A stretch of DNA of 64,000 bases. Origin: Mumia sp. zg.B17. Lineage in GTDB: Bacteria; Actinomycetota; Actinomycetes; Propionibacteriales; Nocardioidaceae. Location of the stretch: positions 558,001 to 622,000 of the forward strand of contig NZ_JAHWCI010000006.1 of assembly GCF_019550915.1 (NCBI RefSeq), written 5' to 3'. A model generated the notes under the pieces. The model was not told where the DNA came from, ran no database searches, and saw only the letters and a list, made by a program, of their open reading frames with translations. Made by a program: the position numbers and the translations under genes. Of this stretch, positions 7,935 to 15,975 are shown piece after piece; positions within the stretch are counted from its first letter, which is position 1; each line of letters opens with the position of its first letter.

Positions 7935-8618
7935 TCAGACCGACTCGGCGACGACGGGCCCGAGTCGGCCGTCGACCATCTCGAGGACACGGTCGCAGTG
8001 GTGGAGGACGTCGTGGTCGTGGGTGACCATGATGCTCGCCACCCCGTGCTCGTGCGCCTCCCGGGCCAGCAGTCCCACCACCTCCTGGCTGCGACGGCGG
8101 TCGAGGGCCGCGGTCGGCTCGTCGACGAGGAGGACCTCGGGGCGGGTGACGAGCGCGCGGGCGATCCCGACGCGTTGCCGCTCCCCGCCGGAGAGCTCGT
8201 GCGGACGGCGCCGCGCCTTGTGCTCCATGCCGACCTCGGCCAGGAGCTCACGCGGGTCGCGGGCGTCGGCGACCTTGCCGAACGTCAACGGCAGTCGGAC
8301 CTGGTCGAGGCTGGTGAGCGCCGGGACCAGGTTGCCGCTCTGGAAGACGAAACCGATCCGCTGGCGACGTACGCGCGTGAGCTCACGCGGTGACGCGGTC
8401 GTGAGGTCGACGTCGCCGAGGCGGACCTGGCCGGAGGTCGGCGTGGTGAGTGCGCCGGCCACCGCGAGGAGGCTCGACTTGCCGGAGCCCGAAGGTCCGA
8501 CCACGGCCACGAGCTCGCCCTCGGCGACCTCGATGCTGACCGAGTCCAGGGCTCGGACCGTCTCGTCACCGTCTCCGTGCAGGAGCGTGACGTCGGACAA
8601 GGACAGGACGGCGGTCAT
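7935..8618 (-). CDS. ABC transporter ATP-binding protein, MacB/LolD type
   Basis: A 227-residue ATPase of the MacB/LolD/FtsE class. Walker A is GPSGSGKSS (about residues 41-49), the Q-loop is FVFQSGNLVPAL, the signature is LSGGERQRVGIARAL, Walker B is EVLLVDEPTAALD, and the switch histidine is in VTHDHDV. Its start overlaps the stop of the FtsX-like permease by 4 bp (8615-8618). The pair should form a mechanotransmission-type exporter working on the membrane or on exported substrates; no periplasmic adaptor gene is present, as is usual in Gram-positive bacteria. Confidence 0.93.
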   Translation of the reverse strand: MTAVLSLSDVTLLHGDGDETVRALDSVSIEVAEGELVAVVGPSGSGKSSLLAVAGALTTPTSGQVRLGDVDLTTASPRELTRVRRQRIGFVFQSGNLVPALTSLDQVRLPLTFGKVADARDPRELLAEVGMEHKARRRPHELSGGERQRVGIARALVTRPEVLLVDEPTAALDRRRSQEVVGLLAREAHEHGVASIMVTHDHDVLHHCDRVLEMVDGRLGPVVAESV

Positions 8619-9745
8619 CGGCTGCCTCCCAGGGCAGTGAGGGGATCGATGCGGGTGAGGCGCACGACGGCGACCGCGGCGCCGGCGAGACCCAGCACGA
8701 GCAGCAGCACCGTGGCACCGATGACCGGACCGGCCTCGAGGGCGAACGGCATGGACGTCGTCGCGAGAGCGGCGCCGGCGGCCAGGCCGATGCCGATGCC
8801 GATGCCGGCGGAGGCGACGAGCAGGACGATGGACTGCATCAGGCTGTCGCGCAGAAGGTAGCCGGTGCTCGCCCCGAGCGCGCGGAGCACGGCGATCTCC
8901 TGTCGCCGCTGGATCGTCAGCACGGTGAAGAAGGCACCGACGACGAGCGCGGAGATGGCATAGAGGAAGCCCTGGATCAGCTGGAGCGTCGAGGTCTCGG
9001 CGGTGTAGCCCGGAGAGCCGCCGTACGACTCCTCGCGGGTCAGCGAGGTGGTGCCTGCCGCCTCGTCACCTGCGGCCAGGTCGACCTCGGCGCTGTCCTC
9101 GGCCTTGACCGCGACGGCGGTGAACTCGTCGTAGACCCGGTCGGGCACGGCGTCACCGGCGCGGACGCCCGCGCGGATCTCCTGCCACGTCTTGAGCGCG
9201 ATGTAGCCGAGGTCGACGTGGCCGAAGGTGTGCTGGTCGGCGAGCACGCCGACGACCTTCAGCTCGGTGCCTGAGGGTTGCAGCACGACGGTGTCGCCGA
9301 TCTTCACCCCCTCCTCGGCGGCGGTCCCGCTCACGACGACCTCCCCCTCACCGGCGATGGGTGAGCCCTCTGCCACGTCGGGATCGAGGAAGGATCCGAC
9401 CTCGACACCGAACAACGCAAGGTCGATCTCGAGACCCTTGTCGGTGCGGGCGTTGACCAGCGTGTTGCCGAACGGCTCGGCCTCGGCGACGCCGTCCTGC
9501 TTCGACCAGGACTCGACCGCGTTCTCGCCGACCACGCTGCGAGAGAAGGCGGAGTCCTTGGAGACGTCCTCCTGGAAGGCGAGGGAGGTCACCGGCATCC
9601 GCTGGAGACCGGAGACACCGTCGTTGGCGAGCCCGACCGAGAGGCCGCTGAGGAGCACCATCAGGATGGCGATGAGCGCGACGACGGCTCCCATCAGAGC
9701 GAAGCGACCGCGGGCGAAGACGAGTTCGCGAAGGGCTAGGAACAT
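8615..9745 (-). CDS. FtsX-like ABC transporter permease
   Basis: A 376-residue permease with the MacB/FtsX layout: one N-terminal helix (FALMGAVVALIAILMVLLSGLSVGLA), a large extracytoplasmic domain (residues about 50-245), and three C-terminal helices (LIQGFLYAISALVVGAFFTVLTI, LMQSIVLLVASAGIGIGIGLAAG, and GPVIGATVLLLVLGLAGAAVAVV). The conserved cytoplasmic loop RRQEIAVLRALGAS is present. It is the first gene of the exporter operon. The ATG at 9745 lacks a strong Shine-Dalgarno sequence, and a -35/-10 pair with the palindromic operator in its spacer lies just upstream. Confidence 0.92.
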   Translation of the reverse strand: MFLALRELVFARGRFALMGAVVALIAILMVLLSGLSVGLANDGVSGLQRMPVTSLAFQEDVSKDSAFSRSVVGENAVESWSKQDGVAEAEPFGNTLVNARTDKGLEIDLALFGVEVGSFLDPDVAEGSPIAGEGEVVVSGTAAEEGVKIGDTVVLQPSGTELKVVGVLADQHTFGHVDLGYIALKTWQEIRAGVRAGDAVPDRVYDEFTAVAVKAEDSAEVDLAAGDEAAGTTSLTREESYGGSPGYTAETSTLQLIQGFLYAISALVVGAFFTVLTIQRRQEIAVLRALGASTGYLLRDSLMQSIVLLVASAGIGIGIGLAAGAALATTSMPFALEAGPVIGATVLLLVLGLAGAAVAVVRLTRIDPLTALGGSR

Positions 9746-9766
9746 CAGGACCGACCGTCCTGGCAG

Positions 9767-9809
9767 TTAATCGACACCATGTCGACATGATACCAACAGC
9801 ATGTCGACA
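9767..9809 (-). promoter_or_regulatory. promoter and repeated palindromic operator of the ABC-tetR operon
   Basis: The perfect palindrome CATGTCGACATG (9778-9789) is followed by CATGTCGACA (9800-9809) with centres 22 bp apart, and a half-site ATCGACA (9770-9776) centred 11 bp to the other side. The first palindrome sits inside the 18-bp spacer between TTGGTA (9791-9796) and GATTAA (9767-9772) on the minus strand. Helical phasing and promoter overlap suggest repression by the TetR protein encoded at 7263-7895. Confidence 0.6.
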
Positions 9810-9821
9810 AACCCCCGCAGG

Positions 9822-10388
9822 CTACTCCTTGTCCGCGGCGGCCCGCTTCTTCTGCTTCTTGAAGTCACGGACCTTCTGCAACGAGTCGGCGTCGACGACG
9901 TCGGCGACCGACCTGTAGCCCTCCAGGGCGTAGTCCCCGGCCACCCCCTCCCAGCCCTCCGGCCGTACGCCGAGCTGCTTGGCGAGCAGCGCGACGAAGA
10001 TCTGGGCCTTCTGCCGGCCGAAGCCCGGCAGCTCCTGGACCCGTGCGATCAGCTCCTTGCCCGTGGTCGGCTCGGTCCACAGGCGGGTCACGTCGCCGCC
10101 GTACCTCGACTCGACCAGGGCCGCGAGCGCCTGCAGCCGCGCGGCCATCGACCCGGGGAACCGGTGGATCGCCGGCGGCTCGCTGCACAGCTCCTTGAAC
10201 GCCTCAGGGTCGGCGGCGGCGATCGCGGCCGGCTCGAGAGTGCCGAACCGGCTCAGCACCTTCCAGCCGCCGCGGAAGGCGTGCTCCATCCCGTACTGCT
10301 GGTCGAGCATCATCCCGACCACGACGGCGAAGGGGTGCTGGTCGAGGACGTCGTCGGCTTCGGGCAGCCCGGTCATCTCGAAGGACAT
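9822..10388 (-). CDS. HhH-GPD base excision repair family protein
   Basis: A 188-residue protein of the HhH-GPD superfamily as found in actinobacteria, beginning MSFEMTGLPEADDVLDQHPFAV. The segment VVGMMLDQQYGMEHAF is the N-terminal part of the fold, and LPGFGRQKAQIFVALLAKQLG is the helix-hairpin-helix. A lysine-rich tail (KKQKKRAAADKE) follows. It lacks the four-cysteine iron-sulfur cluster of EndoIII/MutY. Likely DNA lesion recognition, but activity is unproven for this subfamily. The start is placed at 10388 because the longer frame runs into the divergent methyltransferase. GAGGAT lies 6 nt upstream and may be either a -10 or a ribosome site. Confidence 0.82.
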   Translation of the reverse strand: MSFEMTGLPEADDVLDQHPFAVVVGMMLDQQYGMEHAFRGGWKVLSRFGTLEPAAIAAADPEAFKELCSEPPAIHRFPGSMAARLQALAALVESRYGGDVTRLWTEPTTGKELIARVQELPGFGRQKAQIFVALLAKQLGVRPEGWEGVAGDYALEGYRSVADVVDADSLQKVRDFKKQKKRAAADKE

Positions 10389-10475
10389 GCCCCCATCCTC
10401 TCTCATCAGAACGGATGGCCCGCCGACGGCGACGGCGCGTACGGCGGTGGCCCGGCCGGCGCCGTACGCTGAGAC

Positions 10476-11009
10476 ATGCCCGCCCCAGTACGTCACGCCA
10501 CCGCGGTCGCTGCACTCCCCCTGCACCCCGACAGCGACGTGCTCGAGGTCGGCGGCGGCGGCGGGGTGGCGGCGCAGCTCGTGCTCGAACGCCTGGGTCC
10601 GGACGGAAGCTATCTCGGCGTGGACCGCTCGCCGGTTGCGGAGGAACGCACTCGGCGGCGCTGCGAGGCGACCTCGGGCGACGCCCGCTGGGACGTCGTC
10701 CGCGGATCGGTCGAGGACGTCGCCCCGAGCCTTCTCGAGGCCTCGCGCGACCTCGTCTTCGCCGTGAACGTCAACCTCTTCTGGACCGGCGACGCTGCGG
10801 AACCCAGCCGCGCGCTGCGGCGGCTGCTGCGGCCTGGCGGCTCGTTCTGGCTGTTCTACGAGACGCCCTCGGGCTCGGTCACCCGCAGGGTTGCCGACGC
10901 GGTCGTCGCCTCGCTGCGCGGCGGGGGCTTCGACGTGGTGACCGCGTTCGTCTCGGGTCCGCGGCTCGCGGGCTTCACCGCCACCTGCCAACGAGACCGG
11001 CCGTCATGA
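10476..11009 (+). CDS. class I SAM-dependent methyltransferase
   Basis: A 177-residue Rossmann-fold methyltransferase. Motif I is DVLEVGGGGGVAAQL (about residues 21-35), with the acidic ribose-binding residue in SYLGVDRSP. Motif IV-like is VFAVNVNLFW, and the post-motif is LRRLLRPGGSFWLFYE. The methyl acceptor cannot be predicted. TACGCT lies 5 nt before the ATG, so the mRNA may be leaderless. The stop codon TGA is the first three bases of a long terminator stem. Confidence 0.8.
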   Translation: MPAPVRHATAVAALPLHPDSDVLEVGGGGGVAAQLVLERLGPDGSYLGVDRSPVAEERTRRRCEATSGDARWDVVRGSVEDVAPSLLEASRDLVFAVNVNLFWTGDAAEPSRALRRLLRPGGSFWLFYETPSGSVTRRVADAVVASLRGGGFDVVTAFVSGPRLAGFTATCQRDRPS

Positions 11010-11048
11010 CGCGGCGACCGACGGACGTGTCCGTCGGTCGCCGCGTCA
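11007..11048. terminator. 20-bp perfect inverted repeat, bidirectional terminator
   Basis: Arms at 11007-11026 and 11029-11048 are perfectly complementary over 20 bp with a 2-nt centre. The left arm starts with the methyltransferase stop codon, and the convergent dps gene ends 5 bp beyond the right arm. There is no U-tract, which is common in high-GC actinobacteria. Confidence 0.75.
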
Positions 11049-11053
11049 GACCG

Positions 11054-11581
11054 TCACTCGTGGATCGGGCGCGGGATGCTGCGGTTGGCGATCCGGTTCT
11101 CGGCCTCCACCATCCACGCGAGCTGCTCGATGCGCTCGAGAACGGCGTGGAGGAGATCGGCCGTCGTCGGGTCCTCCTCGTCGACGGCGTCGTGGATGCG
11201 CCGCGCTGTCGCGGCGACCGCGTGGAGCGCGCTCGTGATCAGGTCGACCGTCTCGCCGGTGTCGACCTCGTCGGACGGGAACTCCGGCAGGCTGCTCTGC
11301 TTGGCCACCGTCGCTGCCCGACCGTCCGGCGTCACGTAGATCGCCCTCATCCGCTCGGCGACGTCGTCGGAGAACTGACGTGCGGCCGCCACGATCTCGT
11401 CGAGCTGGAGATGGAGGTCGCGGAAGTTCTTGCCGACCACGTTCCAGTGCGCCTGCTTCCCCTGGATGTGGAGGTCGATCAGATCGACGTGGATCTGCTG
11501 GAGGTGGTCGGCCATCTGCTTCGACGCGCGGTACGGGGCATCCACCGTGGTGCTGTCGCCGCGGCTCATCGTCTTGCCCAT
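11054..11581 (-). CDS. dps: Dps family DNA-binding ferritin-like protein
   Basis: A 175-residue Dps/starvation-inducible ferritin. The inter-subunit ferroxidase ligands are visible in IDLHIQGKQAHWNVVGKNFRDLHLQLDEI (two His, Asp, Glu at about residues 36-62), and a ferritin-like four-helix bundle follows. It oxidises and stores iron with hydrogen peroxide and may shield DNA. The start at 11581 (MGKTMSRGD) has a strong GGAGGA 4 nt upstream; the longer frame to 11647 is unnecessary. It is convergent with the methyltransferase across a shared terminator. The following gene upstream is the membrane kinase. Confidence 0.92.
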   Translation of the reverse strand: MGKTMSRGDSTTVDAPYRASKQMADHLQQIHVDLIDLHIQGKQAHWNVVGKNFRDLHLQLDEIVAAARQFSDDVAERMRAIYVTPDGRAATVAKQSSLPEFPSDEVDTGETVDLITSALHAVAATARRIHDAVDEEDPTTADLLHAVLERIEQLAWMVEAENRIANRSIPRPIHE

Positions 11582-11666
11582 GCTTCCTCCTACGTCATCG
11601 CTTGTGCTGGCCCTCCCAGGCAAACACGGATGTGAGGACCTTTCCACCGGTGTGGCCCAGGTCTCG

Positions 11667-13340
11667 TCAACCCGCCAGGCCCGTCACCACGAGCAGGGCG
11701 GCCACCGCGACGACCGTGACACCGGTCGTGATCAGTCCCGGGGCCAGGCGGAGCATCTGTGGTGGCCCCACGCCGCGGTCGCGGCGGGCCTCTGCCGACC
11801 AACGAGCCGCGAGCACGAGGAGCCCGACGACGACCAGCAGGAGTGCGAGGAGGTCCCAGGCGATCGCCCGGCCACCGACCTCGACGACCGGCAACACGCG
11901 GTCGATCCAGGCGAACGGCGCCCGGACGGCAGCGTCGGCACCGGAGAGGCAGCCCACCAGGACGGCGAGAATGCCGACGAGAGCGACCAGACCGGCCCCC
12001 TTGTCGCTCCACCATCCGCGACGGATCAGCGCCCGCTCCTGCTTCCAGCCCTCGTCGGTGTCGGGGAAGCGGCGGCGCTGGGCGAACTGGCCGTCCCACC
12101 ACCGGTTGCGACGCCAGATCGTGGCCTTCACACGGGCGGGATCCAGCGCGCGGACGGAGCGCCGGTGCGTGTGCCGCTGGGCTCGCGACACCACCTCCAC
12201 AGCCGCCCGGTCGTACCCCCGGGCGTGGGCGGCCTCGAGCTCGACCGCGAGACGGCCGTTGTCCAGCAGCCGCTGGAGACCGTCGGGAGGGAGCGAAGCG
12301 GCCGCTGGCGCGGGGACGGCGACCGTCTGCGGCGGGGAGGTCACGCTCCGCGGAGGGGGCGCGGCCGGTGTCACGACAGGCGCGACCACCGGCCGGGGCT
12401 CGGGCGGCCGAGGGGCCGTCGGCTTGGCGACCGGCCGCTCCTCGTCCGGGGCCAGCCGTACGAGCTCGGCGACCACCTCCTCCATCGGAGGACGGTCGCC
12501 CGGTGAGACCGCGGTCGCCGAGCGCACGAGAGGGGCCAGCGCGTCAGGAACGCCCCGCAGGTCGATCCGGCCCTCGGCCACGGCGCTCAGCGTCGCCGCG
12601 TCGTCTCCTCGCGGGAACGGGGTGCGACCGGAGGACGCGAACGCGACGAGCAGGCCGAGACCGTACACGTCCGTGGCCGCGGTGGCCCGGTCCCCGGTCA
12701 ACCGCTCGGGCGCCGCCCACGCGACCGAGCCCACCATCTCGCCAGTCGAGGTGAGGTCATGGGTGTGGTCGCCCTTGGCGATGCCGACGTCGATCAGCGT
12801 GGCTCGTCTGCCGGCGAGGACGGCGTTGGCCGGCTTCACGTCACGGTGGACGTAGCCGAGACCGTGGAGCCGCCCGAGCGAACGCCCGACGTCGAGCGCC
12901 GCCACCACGACGGTCGGGACAGCGAGCGGTCCGGCATGGCGTACGGCGTCACCCACCGTGACGCCCTCGAGGAGCTCCATCGCGAACCACGGGCGCGCGG
13001 CCTGCAGGTCTCCGTCGATGTAGCGGGGGAACCCGTTGCCGCCGAGCCGGTCGAGCAGCGCCGCCTCTCGGGCGAACCGCTCCCGCGCTCCCGACCCCTG
13101 GAACGTCAGCACCTTCACGGCGACGGGCGGACCGCCCGCGGCACTTCCGACGTACACGGCACCGAAGCCACCCGACCCGAGGAGCACCCGGAGCTGGTAG
13201 GGCCCGACAGCGGCCGAGGTGGGGTCGCGGGGAAGCGTGGCGCCCGTCGCGAGGTGCACCGTCGGGGCAGCGCCGTCCGCCCGAGGGTCCGGACCCTGGA
13301 CCGTCGGGACGTGGTCCTCCGCGGTGTCGCCCGCTGCCAT
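11667..13340 (-). CDS. membrane-anchored Ser/Thr protein kinase with DVG motif
   Basis: A 557-residue Hanks-type kinase. The glycine-rich loop is GSGGFG (55-60), the ATP lysine is in VAVKVL (Lys76), the catalytic loop is HRDVKPAN (165-172), and the metal motif reads DVG (184-186) instead of DFG. The APE-equivalent AAPERLTGD and the DVYGLGLL helix are present. A proline-rich linker (about 305-350) leads to an unrecognised basic domain with RRNRWWDGQFAQRRRFPDTDEGW. Then come three C-terminal membrane helices (about 440-460, 485-507 and 535-555), so the kinase domain is cytoplasmic and N-terminal. No PASTA repeats, so it is not PknB. GAGAGGGG precedes the ATG. Confidence 0.87.
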   Translation of the reverse strand: MAAGDTAEDHVPTVQGPDPRADGAAPTVHLATGATLPRDPTSAAVGPYQLRVLLGSGGFGAVYVGSAAGGPPVAVKVLTFQGSGARERFAREAALLDRLGGNGFPRYIDGDLQAARPWFAMELLEGVTVGDAVRHAGPLAVPTVVVAALDVGRSLGRLHGLGYVHRDVKPANAVLAGRRATLIDVGIAKGDHTHDLTSTGEMVGSVAWAAPERLTGDRATAATDVYGLGLLVAFASSGRTPFPRGDDAATLSAVAEGRIDLRGVPDALAPLVRSATAVSPGDRPPMEEVVAELVRLAPDEERPVAKPTAPRPPEPRPVVAPVVTPAAPPPRSVTSPPQTVAVPAPAAASLPPDGLQRLLDNGRLAVELEAAHARGYDRAAVEVVSRAQRHTHRRSVRALDPARVKATIWRRNRWWDGQFAQRRRFPDTDEGWKQERALIRRGWWSDKGAGLVALVGILAVLVGCLSGADAAVRAPFAWIDRVLPVVEVGGRAIAWDLLALLLVVVGLLVLAARWSAEARRDRGVGPPQMLRLAPGLITTGVTVVAVAALLVVTGLAG

Positions 13341-13421
13341 GTGCCCCTCTCAACCGTCGTCGATGCTCGTTCGAGCGTAACAACGAGGCGATCTCCGAGA
13401 CGTCCGTCACGGCACGCCGCG

Positions 13422-14024
13422 TCAGGCGTGGCGGACCAACGAGACGGCGATCGCGAGCATCACCACGGCGATCCCCGCGTCCAGGACGCGCCAGGCGCCC
13501 GGCCGGGAGAAGACGGGACGCAAGGTCCGCGCGCCGTACCCGAGGCCCAGGAACCAGGCCCAGCTTCCCGCTACGGCGCCGATCGCGAAGAGCCAACGGT
13601 CACCTCCGTACGAGCTCCCCACCGACCCCAGGAGCAGCACGGTGTCGAGATAGACGTGCGGGTTCAACCAGGTGAGCGCGGCGGCTGTCGCGACCACGGC
13701 CCCGCGCGACGCCGGGGCGCCACGGTCGTCGACCTCCAGCCGGCCGCCGACCCACGCGCGCCGTGCCGCGAGCACACCGTACGCGGTGAGGAAGGCAGCC
13801 CCGCCCCAACGTGCCACCGCGACCAGAGCTGGGGCCTGGACGACGAGCGATCCCACGCCGGCGACCCCCGCCGCGATCAGGACGGTGTCCGAGGCGGCGC
13901 AGACGAGGACGACAGCACCGACGTGCTCGCGACGCAGACCTTGCCGGAGGACGAAGACGTTCTGGGCGCCGATCGCCACGATGAGCGAGAGACCCGTGAC
14001 CATCCCTGCCACGACGACCGACAT
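13422..14024 (-). CDS. LysE/ArgO family amino acid exporter
   Basis: A 200-residue LysE-superfamily exporter starting MSVVVAGMVTGLSLIVAIGAQNVFVLRQGLRREHV, which contains the family signature GAQNVFVLRQGL. The conserved TWLNPHVYLDT lies at about residues 117-127, and there are about six membrane helices. LysE and ArgO export L-lysine and L-arginine. AGGAG lies 6 nt before the ATG at 14024; an upstream in-frame start at 14069 is less likely. It is divergent from a LysR regulator of the LysG/ArgP type, the same arrangement as lysE-lysG of Corynebacterium, so export is probably induced by basic amino acids. Confidence 0.9.
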   Translation of the reverse strand: MSVVVAGMVTGLSLIVAIGAQNVFVLRQGLRREHVGAVVLVCAASDTVLIAAGVAGVGSLVVQAPALVAVARWGGAAFLTAYGVLAARRAWVGGRLEVDDRGAPASRGAVVATAAALTWLNPHVYLDTVLLLGSVGSSYGGDRWLFAIGAVAGSWAWFLGLGYGARTLRPVFSRPGAWRVLDAGIAVVMLAIAVSLVRHA

Positions 14025-14111
14025 CGCATCTCCTGTCTCCATGCTTCGACGGTAGGTGCGGCGCGCCATCCAATCCAGCTAAACTTCCTTCAGCAGATGA
14101 AGGAGCGCTTC

Positions 14112-14987
14112 ATGACCGACCTGGCCCTCGACCAGCTCCGCACGCTCGCGGCCGTGGTCGGCGAGGGCAGCTTCGAGGCGGCCGCCGCGTCGCTCCACGT
14201 CACCCCCTCCGCCGTGAGCCAGCGCATCAAGGCGCTGGAGGCGGCGACCGGTCGCGTGCTCGTCCGCCGTACCCGTCCCGTCGCGGTGACCGAGCAGGGC
14301 TCCGCCGTGCTGCGCGCCGCCCGCCAGGTCGACCTCCTCCTGGCCGACCTCGTGCCGTCGGTCGCACACCCAGGACCGGTCACGATCCCCGTCGTCGTCA
14401 ACGCCGACTCGCTGGCCACCTGGTTCGTCCCCTCGATCGCGGTCGTCGCCGACCAGGTGTGCGTCGACGTCCACCGGGAGGACGAGCAGCACTCGCTCGG
14501 ACGGCTGCGCGACGGTACCGTCCTCGCCGCGGTCGCCGCGGACCCAGGACGCGTGCCCGGGTGCACCGTGACGAGTCTCGGGACGATGCGTTACCGGGCC
14601 ATGGCCACGCCGGGGTTCGTCGCACGGTGGTTCGCCGACGGCGTCTCGGCTGCCGCCCTCGCGACGGCGCCGGTCGTCCAGTTCGACCGCCTCGACGATC
14701 TCCAGCACCGGTTCGTCCGACGGGTCACCCGCCGCCGCGTCGATCCTCCGCACCACTACGTGCCCGGTTCGGAGGCCTACCGCGACGCCATACGCCTCGG
14801 GCTGGGATGGGGGATGCTTCCCGACCTCCAGTCCGCCGCGCTGGAGCAGACGGGAGCGGTGCGGGAGATCGGCGAGCGCACGCGGATCGACGTCAGGCTC
14901 TTCTGGCACCTGGCGCAGCTCGAGTCGCGACCTCTGGCGCTGCTGTCGGACGCCGTGCACGCAGGCGCTCGCCGGCACTTGAGCTGA
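14112..14987 (+). CDS. LysR family regulator, ArgP/LysG type
   Basis: A 291-residue LysR-type regulator. The N-terminal winged helix is LDQLRTLAAVVGEGSFEAAAASLHVTPSAVSQRIKALE (residues 6-43), typical of the ArgP/LysG/IciA subgroup. The effector domain begins at about residue 90 with VTIPVVVNADSLATWFVP, also a subgroup signature. AAGGAG lies 6 nt before the ATG at 14112; a second ATG in frame at 14097 overlaps that site. Divergent from the LysE exporter with 87 bp between the starts, it should activate that gene with lysine, arginine or histidine as effector. Confidence 0.9.
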   Translation: MTDLALDQLRTLAAVVGEGSFEAAAASLHVTPSAVSQRIKALEAATGRVLVRRTRPVAVTEQGSAVLRAARQVDLLLADLVPSVAHPGPVTIPVVVNADSLATWFVPSIAVVADQVCVDVHREDEQHSLGRLRDGTVLAAVAADPGRVPGCTVTSLGTMRYRAMATPGFVARWFADGVSAAALATAPVVQFDRLDDLQHRFVRRVTRRRVDPPHHYVPGSEAYRDAIRLGLGWGMLPDLQSAALEQTGAVREIGERTRIDVRLFWHLAQLESRPLALLSDAVHAGARRHLS

Positions 14988-14994
14988 TCGGCGC

Positions 14995-15384
14995 TCATCC
15001 GGCGGCAGGGACGGTCCCCGCCGTCAGGAAGCTGTCGGCGCCCAGCGCGCGAAGGAACGGGCGGACCAGCGCCGGCACGGCGCGGTGCTGCGGGTCGCGC
15101 GCGATCCTCGGGGAGACGAGCGGGAGCGTACGTCCCCGCGTCACGACCGCCGACTTGCCGGGTCCCAGCACGTTGCGGACCCAGTCGGTGTCGTCACCGT
15201 ACGGCAGCGCGACCACGATCTGCTCACCGTGGCGGAAGACCATCACTGGTGTGCGGTAGACATGGCCGGACCGGCGGCCGCGATGGACGACCATCCCCAG
15301 TCCGGGCAGCCGCGGGGCAACGTGCACGACGAGCCGGTTGAGCCCGACGCGGTTGACCCGACGAAGGCGTCGCGGGAGCACCAT
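14995..15384 (-). CDS. DDN-like F420-dependent nitroreductase family protein
   Basis: A 129-residue split-barrel protein of the deazaflavin-dependent nitroreductase (DDN)/FDOR-B type. Family features are the basic N-terminus with LNRLVVHVAPRLPGLGMVVHRGRRSGHVYRTPV, the strand FRHGEQIVVALPYG, and WVRNVLGPGKSAVVTRGR. Homologues use reduced F420 to reduce quinones or nitro compounds at the membrane. Its presence implies that the organism makes F420. No co-transcribed gene is evident; it converges with the LysR gene, 7 bp apart. Confidence 0.88.
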   Translation of the reverse strand: MVLPRRLRRVNRVGLNRLVVHVAPRLPGLGMVVHRGRRSGHVYRTPVMVFRHGEQIVVALPYGDDTDWVRNVLGPGKSAVVTRGRTLPLVSPRIARDPQHRAVPALVRPFLRALGADSFLTAGTVPAAG

Positions 15385-15443
15385 GGTCGTACGCTCTCAT
15401 GCGCGCGGCCCTCACGCCACGAAGAACGGCGCATGATGGGCGC

Positions 15444-15668
15444 ATGACCGAGGAGCCTGTCGAGGTGCTGACCCGCTGGGAGCGCGCGGGCGGGACGTGG
15501 CGCGTGGTCGCGCACAGCTCGTCGGCGGCGACCGTGACACTGTGCCGGTGCGACGGCGGCGAAGAGGTCGACCGCCTCACATCGACCGATCCACGACTCC
15601 TCGCCTTCCTCGGCTCGCGCAGCAGCAGCGACGACGCTTGGCAAGGCTCCTCCGACCCCCGAGGATGA
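15444..15668 (+). CDS. small conserved actinobacterial protein
   Basis: A 74-residue soluble protein, MTEEPVEVLTRWERAGGTW onward, with alternating hydrophobic strands (WRVVAHSSSAATVTLCRC) and a short helix near LTSTDPRLLAFLGSR. I do not recognise a domain. The start is placed at ATG 15444, with CATGAT 6 nt upstream as a possible leaderless -10; an in-frame ATG at 15399 lies within the divergent gene's leader. The zinc-ribbon gene begins 4 bp after its stop, so they are probably co-transcribed. Confidence 0.6.
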   Translation: MTEEPVEVLTRWERAGGTWRVVAHSSSAATVTLCRCDGGEEVDRLTSTDPRLLAFLGSRSSSDDAWQGSSDPRG

Positions 15669-15672
15669 GCCC

Positions 15673-15969
15673 ATGAGATGCCCGAACGACGAAACCACCC
15701 TTGTGATGAGCGAACGCAGCGGGATCGAGATCGACTACTGCCCCGAGTGCCGCGGGGTGTGGCTCGACCGTGGCGAGCTCGACAAGATCATCGACCGCGC
15801 CAGCTCCCAGTCGGCCCCCGCCGCACCGTCACCGCCGTCTCCGGGCTCGTACCAGCAGGCGCCGCCGCAGCAGCAGTACCAGCAGCGCGGCTACGACGAC
15901 CGCCGCTACGACGACCGGTCCCCCAGGCGCAAAAAGAAGGAGAACTGGCTGTCCGACCTCTTCGACTGA
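15673..15969 (+). CDS. TFIIB-type zinc ribbon protein
   Basis: A 98-residue protein with an N-terminal zf-TFIIB domain (residues 1-40) containing MRCPNDETTLVM and IDYCPECRGVWLDRGELDKI. The second knuckle is a full CPEC, while the first is CPND with one cysteine, as in many actinobacterial relatives. A Gln/Pro/Tyr-rich linker follows, then an Arg/Asp stretch and a short C-terminal KKKENWLSDLFD. The function of this family is unknown; it probably binds zinc. It starts 4 bp after the preceding small gene. Confidence 0.85.
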   Translation: MRCPNDETTLVMSERSGIEIDYCPECRGVWLDRGELDKIIDRASSQSAPAAPSPPSPGSYQQAPPQQQYQQRGYDDRRYDDRSPRRKKKENWLSDLFD

Positions 15970-15975
15970 ACGGCC

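Noticed and set aside
12759-14111. Plus-strand extension upstream of the LysR gene
   Set aside because: It runs antisense through the kinase and lysE genes; the LysR start at 14112 has its own ribosome site.
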